Shown piece by piece: positions 22,019-35,510 of a stretch of DNA of 64,000 nt. Origin of the DNA: Climacteris rufus (lineage: Eukaryota; Chordata; Aves; Passeriformes; Climacteridae); contig VZRZ01007768.1 in the NCBI GenBank assembly GCA_013398175.1, positions 622,105-686,104 of the forward strand. The letters are read 5' to 3'. A model generated the notes under the pieces. That model made no database searches and had not been told where the DNA came from. It saw nothing but the letters and a program-made list of their open reading frames with translations. Position numbers and translations under genes: made by a program. Position 1 is the stretch's first letter; every line of letters starts with the position of its first letter.

Positions 22019-25000
22019 CCTTGATCCACTTGATCTGGCAAGGAAGAATTAGGTGTGGGTTGGTGAAAGATGCAGAAACTGAGAGTTAGAGTAAGTTTAT
22101 GGAAACCTATCAAGGCTGCTGTCACTCAGAACATCAGCAAGGACCTCTGCTGACCATCAGAGGAGCATCTGGGAGTCAGGGAGGGGACTGGGCTTCCCCA
22201 GCATTTGCAGAAGAGCTGCGCAGAGCTGGAGGAGCTGGAGGAGCGGTTTGGTCACACAGCCCTGTTTGAAGCACATCCTGTGACACTGGAGTGTCACCTT
22301 GCTGAAGACAACGTGCAGCAGACCTGTAGCAGATGCATCCACAGTCACCCCGGTAGCTTGAGAGGCTCAGCAGAGCTGCAATATTCCCTCTCTTCTGCTC
22401 CATCCCTTCTGCTTCTCATCAGGAGAACAGCCAAGTCCCACTCCTAGATGAAAACAATACCTTTTTTTTTAACCAACTCAAAAAGCAGTGACAGGATTAA
22501 CTCTTCTCTAATCCTACTTCTCTAAGAGGGACTGAATCCCCTCTTTTCAGTAGTTAGGCTGCAGTTTGACTGCCTTCACCTTGACTAACACTCTACTTCA
22601 ACACACTTTATCCTCTATTTTGATTCCTTTTCACCTCCTATAAGTTTCTGCTGTTGCCATGACTTCTAATATGCTACCTCCTTCAAATGAGCCCCATTTC
22701 TGCTTCTTGAACTGTTTAAACTTTCAGTAGGGACCTGTAAAGCCAAGCCTTATTAACACCACACAGCACAGAACTAAGAGATGGCCTTGCTCTCAGGACA
22801 TCACCATCAGACACCGGGTTCAAGAGGGCAAAGAGCAATTGCCACTCATGCTCAGAAAGAAGCAGTCATGACATATTGAGTGCTAAAAATAAGCATACAG
22901 TCATAGCTGGTTATCTGAGCACTGTCAGGCTCTCTGTAGAATCCAGTGGGAGAGACGAGAACTTCCAGAGGATAATTCAACCTTTTAAAGTTATATATTG
23001 GTTTTTGTTTTTCTTCATTTCCTCAGTCTCATCTACCTTCCTAAAGATTTCTGCAGAATTGTAATTTTGTTCAAGGTGGCATTTAAGGTAAAATATCCAT
23101 GCAAATTAGATTAGTTCTGGATCGTTTGATCCCTTCCCAATTTCTGAGCAAACACTGCCAACCATTTTCAGCAGTGACAACACCTGATGAACAAACCACT
23201 GTTATCCTTGCTGCTGCAGACTTGTCGTCTCTGGAGATGTAAGCAAACAACCAGCATTATTCTACACCAGTTAAATAACTTCATTTCACAGGTAATTTAC
23301 ACCAAGGGAAAGCATATCAACAGGAGTTGCAATATCTGAAAATATAATTTCCAGTTTGGAAAAGTGAGAACTCTGGGAAGTGGCATAAGTAAAATGTCAT
23401 TAATGCAACCACAGTGCAGTTTACACTGAGTTTTGGGCTTAAATTCATAGAATAATCAGCTGTGGGATCCAGACTACTTTTCCAGGTGACACATAATGCC
23501 CAGTCTGCTGACACTGCTCCATGTCCTGCTGCATCCATGGCCTCAGCAGCAGCCACCCATGCATGCCTGGCACAGTCCAAGTGTGTTCCTCTGAGCAGAG
23601 TTTATCACAGTGCAATGTCTTTGTTCAGGAACATACAAGCAAAGCTGCTATTCGTCTTCTCCATAAGAGCAGTCAGGGCTTTTGCTAGAGGAAAAAAATC
23701 CTGTTTTCTCTACTTCCTTTGGCCCTTACTCCACAAAATTTGCATCCACAGCTTCTGTCTGCAGGAATGCTTTAACCCGTAACAGTATGAGGTTATTTCA
23801 GGTGGGAAACCTCCCATGACTCCCACGGGGCTATGAGGTTGGCAGACAAGGCTCTAGTTTTGTGAATGATGGAGCTCTTCAACCTGCTGAGTTTGGAGAA
23901 AGACAAATGAGTAAATACCTGCTTTGTCAGGGTTGGGGAGTGAGAGTCTTTCCCTGTCACCTTAGTGGGTTGTGCTGTCCCTCTGTGGTCCATGAGGATA
24001 AGGATGGGCTGGACAACAGCAGGGATATCTCTGCTGGTAAGGCAATTTGCAGTTTATCCTCAGTTATAGCGGGTGAAAATGAAATGTGTCCCAAGAGGGC
24101 ACAGCCTTGCCTACCTATTTAATTACTGCACGGCGATGTGCTTCAGGCAGGTTTGTAGCTCACACAACAGGCAACAGTTTCATGTAGCACCAAAGTTAAA
24201 TCAAGGACCAAACTCCGGCTGCCAGAGCCCTGTGAGAGCCAGCTGCCACCTCGGGATGCACAGAATCCTTGCAGTGTTGCCTTTCCGTGTCCCAGGGGAC
24301 ACACAAACCCGGGCCACAGAGAGAAGATCTCAGGACACAAGGTCACGTAAATCTGAGCTGCACAAAAAAAACCTGTCAGCTGAGCCAGCCCACTGCAATG
24401 AACCTACAGTTCCCGACATTTACTATTCCAGGACAAAGCAGCCATAAATGCTCCATTTAAATTCTGGCTTTGAAAGGCTCCTATTTAAATGCAGACGGAC
24501 GCTGCTGAAACCAACACGAGTGGCACAAAGACACACGGGTGCCTGGCATTTTCCCGTGTGACGCTCCAGTTACCCCTCAGAATATGTGAAACCCAGCATC
24601 CCATTTACCAGAAATGGTCTGGCAGGGCTGAATGGACCGTGGCTATTTATGGAAATGCCTCTCCGTTCAAAGCATCCTCCCAAAACCCTCCCAAAACCTG
24701 CTTGTCCCCAGAATGGGGTGCACTAGCCACAGTGGGACTGGACTGGATCCCACCACAGCAACACAGCTCCTTCCTCGGGGCTTGCAGAATAATAGTCCTT
24801 TCAAATAGTGATTAAACTCCTATCTCTGCAAACTCGTTGTTTCTGTTTTGAAACGGGCATGGAGAGTGGTTTGTTGCCCTTTTTCTTCTAAACTGGTTTT
24901 AAAGTGTTCTCATCTTACTGAGCTCTTTTTAATGAAATATTTTGCTCTATTGGACTGATGGGCCATCCTGTCTGAGAGCAGTTTGATTTCTATTCAGTTA

Positions 25001-27894
25001 TTAATGTGCCTAACTAAGTACATAAAACAAAGTGAAGATGGGTAAAGGCACTTCCAAATTGGTGACTTGATTGTGGAGCTCTTCACCTTCAATCCTTAGC
25101 TGTTGTAGCACAAAAACTAATCTTCCCTGTGAAATTGAAACACAAGAATCTAATGTTGTTTATGAGATTGTTATCCTCAAAAATGAGGAGGTGATGACTG
25201 AAAGGAAGGACAGGCAAAGGAAGGACAGGCTTTCCCTCATATCTCAGCAGGATGGAACTCAGACATGTGGAGGAGGAGGAGGAAAGGATCACCACTGAAT
25301 TTTAAAGCTTAAAAATGTCTAAGTCAGAGAAAGATCTGGAAATCTTTTGATCCTCAAAATGGTGAAGCCTTGTAGTAAGAGGGAACAAAACTAAAGGGCA
25401 GTAGGAACTGGATAAACCTTGCCAAGTATAGTTGGGGCAGAGATGCAGGGGTATTCCTGCTGCTGATGCTGGGAGCAGTTGGGATTTACAGCCTCCCCAA
25501 GGGGCCTGTCCTTGCTGGGAGAGGGACAGGGGATGGCTGGGACAGGGAGAGCACCAGGCTCTCACCTCCCTTTGCACTGCAACTCTGGGCAGGAGCAAGT
25601 CCCAGCAATGGCCCAGAGGCTGATCTTAGGAAGTGCCACATACCCACGTACCCACAGTGGTAGCTGGTGCCTCAGCAGCCAGCTGACTTTTAAAAATAGT
25701 GTGGAAGGGAAGAGAGAGGCAGATGCTTGCTGGTTTTCATGCTGGTCCTTCAGTTGCAGGCTCAGGAGAGGCTGCCTCAGCTTGAACTCTCCAGTGAAAG
25801 TGTTCATCTATCAAGACTGGATCCGAGGCTTTGTGCTGTGACATTAATAAAACAAAGGCAAAATCATTGCTGAGAATCAAAAAATGAGCCTGGGCTGAAG
25901 TAGGCATTTTTTATTTAATTTATTTCATGAGATGATCAACCCCCAGTGGCAGGCTGGGGTGGCAAGTGTCCCACCAGCTGGGAAATGCCCAGCCCTGGCA
26001 CCAAAGGCTGCTGACACCTCTGGTCTGTGAGCAGTGCCTGGACCCCCAGCAGCAAACATCCCAGGGCCTGTGTGTCCCACTGACACGCACACACTGCTTC
26101 CCAGAAGCCCTTTTTGGAATACTTGATCTCCTTAGCCAAGAAGACAGCTGGGTAAGAAGTTATGTGTCTGAGCAGTCCAGAGGGGAGGTGTCCTGTTCTC
26201 CAAGATGCTGGCACAGAGCTTTGTCCCTAATGACTCCCTGTGGGGAGGAGTAGCACACACTGACCCAAAGCAGGCAGCAATCAGGACAGCAGTGTCCCTG
26301 GAGAAGATTACTTTTGTGTTTTCAAAGCCTTTGGGCTTTGGTTGAGCTCAGCCAGTACCAAACTGTCTCCAAACTGCATCCTTCTGGCAATGGGAATTAA
26401 CCTCTTAATGGATTTTCTGCACCGTGAAAAGTGCAAAATACTGCATGGATGCAAGGTCTTCTTATTAAAACCAGTCTCGTCCATATTTGTTCCACATGGC
26501 CAACTTTTTTCTTTTCCCCAAACAACTATTTAGTTTCCTGTTAACACAAAACAGGAAAGTTTAACAGTGGTTAGAATAAGCTTTCCTGGTTCACTTATTA
26601 CCATCCTGGCTGTAGCCTCCTGACATAGGCAACTTGATCTAAATTAGCAAGAAGGAGACATAAGTTTTTTCTTCTGATAGCCTGTCTGCATCCTAAGCAA
26701 GCTTTAAGAGCACTTCCAATGCTAGTTTTTAAGAGAAACTTTATCACACTGAGATTAAAGGATTAGAATTTTAAAAGAGTTCCTAGACAAGCCTGAAATT
26801 TTACAAAAAAAGGAAGAAACATTAGAAGAAGAAAAGATCCATTGTGAGCCTGGGAGTGTCTGTTTCTAAAAATTGTAGAAGAGTGATGTTCTTCACAACC
26901 TGATAAAATGTTTCTTCCTTTATCCATTATGAACTGAGAAACAGAAAGCATCCAAGATGAATTTCATCCCTCTGGATTAAATGGGCTCCACAGGAAGTTC
27001 TGTTTTCTGTCGCTTAATGTCAGGGATTACACAGCATGCCTGTTCCCAGCAGACCCCTTGGCATAAACCTTGATTGCCTTACAGCAGGAGAGCCTGCTCA
27101 CCCCAGCAGTCACTCTGCCCAGGGGGCATGGTGCACGTGTGAAAATCCGTAAGAATAGTCAATTACAGCATCATGATACAGGATTCTTGATAGCTGAACC
27201 TGTAGTTTATTGATAGGATCTGATTAGAGGCTTAGAGCCTGCCTAGGTGAAGGAGGTGTTTTTGCTAATGAAACTCCAGTAAATCCTGCAAGTGCCTCAG
27301 GAAGCCTTCGGGCAAATTTGGCTCTGTTCTTGGTGCTACTCTTCTTCTGGGCTCTGTTCAGCAAAGCGTGCAAGTACATAAATATATACCCAAAGCAGGT
27401 GGGTAATGACAGCTCTGAAAATTAAAGGGTCTTTTTTGCTCTTCTGAGGTGTGAGTCTGGCTGGTGCCCAGCATAGATGGTGTCCTGTGGGTGTAGGAGC
27501 TGAGCTCTGAAGAGCTGTGAGAGGCACGGATGCTCTTTGACAATGCGGTCAGGGAGTTTGTGTCAAAAGGATTTCACCAGGGCATGACTGTGAACCCGGG
27601 GTTTAAAACATCCTCCTGGTACCTCCCTTGCTTCCTGATCTCTTCTGCTGACATCTGAGTGTCAAGAAAGAAGAAAGCCTCCACTGAGTATGAAGGAAAC
27701 TTTCAGACAGAAGGGGAGAACATCATCCAGCTGCATCTTCCCATGGTGGCCTCCCATACAGGCACCATCCAACACAGCTGACAGAAACAACACTTCCCTC
27801 CTCTCAGCCAGTTTCAAGGCAGAAACAAACATATTTAGACCATCCCTGGTGAAGACTTGTCTGACCTTCTCTGTGTGATCCCCAGTGCAAGAGA
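22019..27894. other. unassigned non-coding sequence
   Basis: No gene is recognised. The stretch at 24,100-24,760 is GC-richer with a few CpGs. A short GGA-repeat run lies at 25,269-25,284. Open frames are short and overlap on both strands. Confidence 0.5.
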
Positions 27895-28205
27895 TTCAGG
27901 AACTCTCCAGTTCACTCACTCCAGAGCTTCAGCACTCTACAGTCAGAAATATTTTCCTACCATCTCATACAAATGTTCTGCGTGGCAGTTCCATCAAACA
28001 TGTTTTGCCTAGTGCTACCAGCCAGACAAAAAAAGCTCTTTGCTGTCCTCCCTGCCACATTCAGAGAGACTGCTGTACACTCCTCCCTCCTCAGTCCTCT
28101 CTTCTCCAGAGGAACTCATCTGCCAGCACTCCTGACTCACATTTCTTAAACCTCTGTCACATCTGCCCATCCTGGACAGTAGCCAACTTTTCTTAAACTG
28201 GATCT
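27895..28205 (-). mobile_element. CR1: ancient CR1-type LINE 3' fragment
   Basis: The plus-strand wording follows the reverse complement of an old CR1-type 3' untranslated region: 'gagcttcagcactctacagtc', 'agaaatattttcctac', 'tggcagttccatc', 'tagtgctaccagccag', 'ctgtacactcctccc', 'tcagtcctctcttctccaga' and 'agccaacttttcttaaactg'. Divergence is high and both ends are ragged. The call is by recalled pattern, and the subfamily is unknown. Confidence 0.65.
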
Positions 28206-28365
28206 AGTGCACAAGCCCAAGATTTCTCAACAAAGAGCAGAGCAAAATCACAGCTTGTGATGTTCTTACTGATTCAACCCAGAATGCATTTTCCCTTTTA
28301 ATTAACATTTTGTCTTCTATGTAATACAAACTTGTGCTTTGGGATGTTTAGGTTTTGATTTGTTT

Positions 28366-28392
28366 GGGGTTTTTTTTTTGGGGGGGGTGGGG
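28366..28392 (+). repeat. G4-T10-G8-T-G4 homopolymer junction
   Basis: Four G residues are followed by ten T residues, eight G residues, one T and four more G residues. The G-rich half could contribute to a G-quadruplex or be prone to slippage and sequencing error. Confidence 0.9.
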
Positions 28393-30082
28393 ATGTTTTG
28401 TTGCCTCCTTGGTATTTGCACTTTTGAACCCCCTTTCCCAAATTCAACTTTTTTTTTTCATTCAGCTTTCCTGGTTGTGCTTTTCCCAACTTGCAGATTT
28501 CTCCAAGCCCTGCTCCATACCTGAACTACATTTGAAAACTTCCCTCAAGAAGCTTCATCCCTCCACAAATGGAGGGCATTCTTTACTCCATCATGAACTC
28601 AAAGTGAAAAAAAATTGACTAAAAACTCTGCAACTTTTTTAGAGACCAAACTATTCACAGCTTGCCTTTGGGTGCCATATGCCCAGCAGTTCAGCACCCA
28701 CCTTGTTATAATTTAATCTAATTCGCATTCTCTTGGATTATCTGTAAGAACATCATCTGGCCAGGACAAAAGAATTTCTGAAGTGATGATGCAACATATC
28801 AGCTACTTTCCCCAGATTCTCAAGTCTTGTTATCTTGTTAAGGAAAGGAGCCAGGCTGGACTCATGGGACTTGTTCCTGAAAAATCTACTTCTGATATAT
28901 TTGCATTTTTTCCTGCTGGTGCTTATAAAGCTGTAAATAATTCACACAGAATCCTGCCAGGTACCAAAGCAAGTCTGACCGGTCTGGCTTCTCTCCATCC
29001 ACATCATTCTCCCTTCTGTTGTTTGCTCCTCTCTGGCCTGTTGGGATCTCCCCTTCCACCCTCATAGTGCACTCAAAGATAATTGTTAATGTTTCAAGGA
29101 GTGCTTCAGCTGATCCCTCACTTACCCTTAGGTGATTGTAATCTGCCTCTCATGGCTTATAATTTCTCCAATTTCTGCCTTACATTTAAAACATTTAACT
29201 GAATTAAACATCTCAACACTGAGGAAATTTCGGGGAAATAATGGTCATTATGCATTGATTTATCAGTCTGCTGACTCAGGAGAAATAATTTATGTTCCAT
29301 TACTTTCAAAGAGACTTTCAAATACAGATAAACATTAGATTTATTTGGTCTAATGGTAATAGTATGTTTATAACCCTGTTTTGAAGATAACATTTTTCTT
29401 ACAAAGAAATAATGAAAGATCAAGTTTGAATTTCCTTTTTATATAACTGTGACTCCTTCAAATGCTACTCTTTATCATCTGTAAAGCCAAAATCTGCTGT
29501 ATTTTTGATCTGAAATTATATTAGTTTTTTAACCCAGTAGTAATGGAAGTTCATAATTTTGTTTCTCAAATCACTCAAACTGTTACCATGGAAATAATTC
29601 TATATGGAGATGGGTCGAGAGAAAATAATCTCTCAGAGAAGATTGCTACTTGTAAAGCACATAAATTATAATAATTTAATCAAAAGCATAAAGTAGTCAA
29701 TCTGAAAACCTATGGAAATATAATAAATCAATTGAACTGCCTGATCTTTTTCTCCTGAGCATATCTTCTACACTATTGTTAAAAATCCATTACTAATTAA
29801 TCTCTAATATGATTTTCCAGGACACAGCCCAGTTGGCCACTGAAAATATTTTGCAAAGGAGATGAGAAGGGGCTGCTGCTGGATAAAATAAAGAGCATTA
29901 TTCTCACTCTTGCTTGTCACTTTGAGATAAATGTGATTTCTCCTGGATATAAAATCCTTTATCTTCCTTCTTTATGCCCTACCATAGTGCTGTGGGAAGG
30001 CTTGCAATGCCTAATCCCTGTCTCAGATGTGGCTGCACATCCACTGCATTTTATCTCCAGGAACCTTGTCTCAAGCTCAGTG

Positions 30083-30110
30083 AAAAAAAAAAAAACAACA
30101 AAACAAAACC
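30083..30110 (+). repeat. A-rich tract, poly(A) then AAAAC units
   Basis: A13 is followed by acaacaaaacaaaacc-type units. It resembles the tracts at 6.2 and 9.3 kb. No retroposed body is identified. Confidence 0.85.
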
Positions 30111-31892
30111 ACACAACAAGGATTTTTGTAAAGAAAACATTGCTTTTTGGAAGTTCAGATGCAGATACCAGCTGAATTGCAAACTAATTTGCTATTGAAA
30201 CTGGATTTTGTATTAATCAAGGAAATGCCATATTAATGTCACCAAGGAAAGACCTGACAGTTTTGGTGTTAAAAAATTACATTGCAGAAGTTCCAGTTTA
30301 CTTTACTTTTCTTCTTCTGGTTATTTCCCCTGTGAACAGGTGTGGTGTATCTGCCACATCTGTGTCCAGCAGCTGGATGAACAGAGATTTTCTTTGGGCT
30401 GAGAGGTCATGTCCTTTTCATTGCCCATCTCACTGTCTCTGCCCTGGGCCCAGCCACATTTTCATCTGAGTTTCATCTCTCCAGTGCCCTTCACCCAAGA
30501 CTGACCAAGGTGTTTTGTTTGAAATGAGCTGCAACAACAGATTGGCAACAATCCTTCCCATTTCAAAGGAACTAGATGGATTTACTGAGTGATTTTCTCC
30601 CAGCTATCGACCCCGCTCTGCCAGAACTGGGTAAAAATCCAAAGCACCCAAATCCAATGTTATCCTGCAATTCAGCTTCTAATGCCTTGTCATTTCAGTT
30701 TCCTGGGTGACCCATGAACATATGAGACCTATTTTTGCCTAAAAACTTCGGAGGAAGGTGAAAGGGGAATAAAACTCGAACAAAGTTACAAAATACAGAA
30801 AAAGAAAAATGACAAAAATAAGATCCAGTGTCACTGGATTAACCAAAAAGATATGAAAACTTATGATTAATGTCACTAAGAGAGGAGAAGTGATTTTTCC
30901 TCGCAGAAATGATATAGGGGAAAATATAAACTGAAAACAATGCAATAACAGAGTTACTGGGCCATTGTTTTCAAAGCTCAGAAGGACAGACTTTTACCTA
31001 AATTGGTGATAAGATGTCTAGAGAGAGAAATTCAGGAAAAGGAGGAAGTCTGTAAGATAAATCCTAAAATAGCTTGTGAAGGCTTTGAGCTTCTTGGTAT
31101 TGACAGGGCTTTAAGTGCAGAGAACATCCGCCCCAGAGTGCAAAGGGAAGCAGGGCTGGGAGGCAGAGAGGTCCAGCAGAGTTTTTTTCCAAGGTCACAC
31201 ATCCCCCCACACTGGGGACAGCCCAAATAAACACAGATGAGCCAAAGGTGCCAGCAGCTGCCCAGGCTGTTCAAGAGCAGCAGCGGAGAAAATCCCAAAG
31301 TTTGCAGAAATATGTTGGGAAGGGCTGGAGAAGGAAAGCTCATTGGTACCAGAAGGCAGATCCAGGCTTTTTGCATTCTTGCTCAGCAGCTCCCAGCTCT
31401 TCCCTTTAAAAGTGTGAGGAATATCAGGAAATCACTGCCAGCAGAGATGTCCAAATTTTGGCAGAATGAATGTGCTTTTCCTCTTTGCTTTTCCCTCCTG
31501 CACCTAGCAGTGGGAGGCCAGAGGGAGTGACAGCCCACAAATACACACTTCAGCTTGGGAAAGTATCCAAATTTAGGAAAAACCCTGGGCATTTCTTTCA
31601 ATCTCAATGAAGTCGAAGAAGCAGACACATATAGTAAGAGTTTTGTATGAATTCCCAAATTGGATTCAAATTAATTTAGCTGTTGATTTTTTAATCAAAT
31701 AAAGCACTTCTGAAATAATCAACCAAGATATTTATTACTAATATGAATTTACCACACAGTTTCACATTTTTTTACAGATGATTACTTATTCTGACACAAC
31801 AAGTCTGAATATAGATGGTCAGGTTTAATAACAAGTTACCTAAAAGATGCCTTAGGGTTCCTATTCACCAATTGCTTTTTGCTTTTAAGTAG

Positions 31893-31915
31893 AATAATAA
31901 TAATAATAATAATAA
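31893..31915 (+). repeat. (AAT)n trinucleotide microsatellite
   Basis: About seven tandem AAT units without interruption, within AT-rich sequence. Confidence 0.95.
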
Positions 31916-34900
31916 AGAACCCCAATGGTATAGGAAATGCTATAAGAAATCCAGACCAGTAATGATCTTGTACTAAAATTCTAAAATACTAAACCATCTC
32001 TGACCTCTGAATAATTAATTGCTGCCAACAACCAATTTACTAACTCTAAAGAACAAGTGACGTGGTGGTGATGCATCCTCAAATCATTCATGTGTCTGAC
32101 TGGACTTTGTCACGTAAAATTCATCATTTCAGGTAAGAAGGCAGCCTTGCCCCCAGAGGCTTTGCATTTTCCTTCCTTATTGACCTACCATTGTAAAGTA
32201 GTAACGTTGTAAAGAGCACTATTGATTTTCAGAAGGTCTTTAGAAAAGCAGTCTCTTTGCTTCATTAAAAATTGAACAGTTTATTATAGTGATATGTCTG
32301 GAAGAGAGCTGAGATGGTCTGCATTTAGCTTCCAACCGACTAGACAAGTAAGGGAAAACCATGGTAAAAGGTGTGGAAGCCCAGACTTGGGGTTTCAGTC
32401 CTGGTCTAGCTTAGACCTGCAGCTCTCCAGGTATCTCCAGAGCTGCTGTCTGTCTGTGGAGGTTCCTGCACTGCATGGGCAGCTCAGGATTTCCCCACAG
32501 ATTTTCTGAGGAACCAGAACTTCTTCATGGAGAGCCTGGATACCTGAGTTTAGCTGGGTTCAACCTACCTGACACTCAAACCTGACCCTCAGGGTGCTGC
32601 AGATTCCTGCTGTAGCTGGTATTTGCCTCACCATCACACTGCCCGTTTTTGATACCTGAAAGACAATTCCTGACAATGCCTCGTTTTGCTGTCTCTTGGG
32701 CATGCACACTATTTCAGATCCCAGTGTAGGACTCAGCTCTCCTGTGTAGCTGTAAGGTCCCTAAATCTCTTCCAGAACACAAAGTCAGATACAGCAGCAC
32801 GTGGCAGCAGTGATACGCAGCCCACGATGCAGGCCTGTTGTTGGATGATCACGTTGGTCTTTCCTACTGGATTTTGGCACCTTCAGGAGTTAAGCAGAGC
32901 CTGAGAGATAAGTTCTCCATGGCTTTCCAGAGCTCTCTGGTGTTTAAACTGCTCTGGTGCAGCATCTGGCGCTTATGAGAGATCAGCTGAGCTCTGAGTT
33001 GGCAACTTGGTGCCTGTGTGACCTGGAGTCTCTTGATTTTTATTGTCCTGTCTGATGTATAAGGCCATAGAAATGCTATATAAACCTCAGAGGTAAAGAA
33101 CAAAGTAAAAGTCTCAAATGGGATTTCTGAATGCTTTAAAACTTTTTCCATCAGGCCATTCCCAGCAGGCAGAAAAATCCTGGCTGAAGAGTAAAGGCTC
33201 CTGAAATGAATAGCATAAAAAGATGTCTTTTATTATCTCGCTTCAAAGTACAGATCATGACCATTAAGTTATGTGTGGCTACAAGTTCCAGACCTCCTTC
33301 TCCCCTCCCCTTTCATCTAACCAAGTAGAGGAAAAGGCTGTAACAACTTCAGCATTTAGTACAAGCTAATGCATCTCTCTCCAGAGCAAATCAGAACCCC
33401 TCCAAGCCCCCCAGCCGACCCCCAGGCAGATTATTTCAGCATGTGTGCGATATGCACAGTGACAGACCGAAGCCATTGGTATTTGCCAGCTGTCTCCTTG
33501 CTGACCTCTAGATAAGAGCAGCCTTCCCCACGTCTGGCCACCGGAAAGGCAAAGGTCTGCGCTCAAGATGCGCCCAAACCGGGAGCGAGCTGCAGCGTCC
33601 ACCTTCACATTCCTGGTGTGCTGGCCTTCTTCTCCAGCTGTCCTGGAGGGTGGGATCCAGTCTCTGTCCCATCTGCACAAGGTCAGTGATGTCAGTGCTG
33701 GGGTGGCTGATGTAAAAATCTAACAAATGTGAGTGTCTACTGTCCCTGGTCACCCCAGGAGGCTCAGCTGAGCAGTCCCAGGCTGCAGGAAACCCTCCTG
33801 TCCACCAGGAAGGGGTGGGAAGCACATCTGGTCACCAAAAAGCAGCATGTAGGTGTCTCTCTGCCATCCCACCAGGCACCTGGGACAATCCTCGTAGACA
33901 TCTCTGCTGGGATCCCCAGGGATCAGACACCTGGAGTGACAGCACATACCCTACTGCACATAGCATGGCTGTAGGATCCTGCTGGATGCCAGATACCCCG
34001 AAGGCACACACCTACCCACCCATACACACCTACAGTGTGGGTGTCAGTGTCCTAGACACCATCCTGCCTTCTGGTATGGCTGCAGCCTGAAACCCTCATT
34101 GTCCCTCTCTCTCCAAAGGGTTGGTCTCCCTCTCTTTTGTTGCTTTGCAGTCATGGAATTTGCTGGAAGTTAGCACCTTCAGTGCCTCTGCATCAAATTT
34201 GGCTGAAGCTGCTGGACAAAGGTCTCAGAAAAGGTGGGTCCTAGTCCCACAGGATACAAGAGAAAAACAGTAAGAGGTATATTGATGCTGTCCAGGAACA
34301 AATATCCTAACCTGTACGGCAGACAGAAATGTGCCTGGGACAAAGCAGCAAGCTGAGGTCATGTCAGTTCTGACCCTCAGGTCATGGGTGTCCTTCTCCC
34401 TTTCCTCTCCCTGCCTTCACCCCACTTCTAGGGCACGTCAGACTGCTCAGCACCGTCACCCAGCAAAACAAATGAATAACTTGCAATGACATTGGCACTC
34501 CAAAATGGCTCAGGCAGGCTGTGCTAAAAGCTGGAGTGGGGTCTGTGGGAGCAGATGGTGCTGAGTTATTGGGGTACAGCAGAGGGCAGGACCAGAGAAC
34601 TGGTAATTAAAGGGTTAGGGAGCACCACAGCAACTGTGAGAAGCAGGAGGGTACCCCAAGTGCCAGCAGCTCTCACAGGGGTGTACACACAAGCAGCCCC
34701 ACTGGTCCCAAAACTAGTGCTGCTTACCAAGAGGAACCAAACAAGGTGTTCGACTTGGCAGCAGCCCTCTTTCCACTTTAAATGAGTTAAACTGCTTCCT
34801 CGCTACAGATAAGGCTCCAGTCTGTTGGGCTCAACAGCAGGAGGTTACTTAGGAAAATACAGAGGAGCACAAATGAAGTATTAACTACCCAGTCTAATAT

Positions 34901-35286
34901 ATTAGCATATTTTTGAGTGATGAATGATCATTGCCTTGCGAGCAGCTTGCTGCTAACATCAGCCTTCCACAGCAGCAAACACATAACATGAGCTATTTGC
35001 TAACATCACGTTCAGGCTTTTTTGAGCCTCCTGCACATGTGATCTGGAGCAAGCCACGGATCATCTTCACACCTGCACGAGGCTGAGTTGAACTGGTGGC
35101 CTTGTGAGGCAATGGCCATGCCCTGAATGCCTCCAGCTGTCCTGCAAGTGGGCAGAGAGGGTTCTGCACAGCCTGGATGTGTCAGTCAGTGCAGGACAGA
35201 ACCAGCAAAGGCTGCTGGACAGCGGGTGCTGCCTGCCCCAGCAGGGCACGGAGGGCTCCTGATCTCCCTGCCTGGTGCTTCCAGCC

Positions 35287-35510
35287 TCCGGCGGGGCTGG
35301 GGCTCGGTGAGGTGAGGCAGATCCAGCAGCACAGCCAACTCCCACCCTCAGGGCTCACAATTATCCCGTGTGAGCAGGGAGAGCAGGTGGAGCTGGGAGC
35401 ACACGGAGCGCCTGAAGCTGCCCGCGCTGGCGGCGCGGTGACCGCCGAGCACCAGCTGCCGTGCCACTCTCTCGGTACTTGTACTTGTCATCAGGAGGTG
35501 ACAGGGCTGG
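35287..35510. other. small CpG-dense patch
   Basis: By eye, roughly ten CpG dinucleotides fall within about 60 bp around 35,403-35,465 (for example 'cccgcgctggcggcgcgg'), with more at 35,287-35,310. The surrounding sequence has very few. This could be a small unmethylated element or promoter-like site, but no TATA box, exon or long frame accompanies it, so no function is assigned. Confidence 0.45.
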
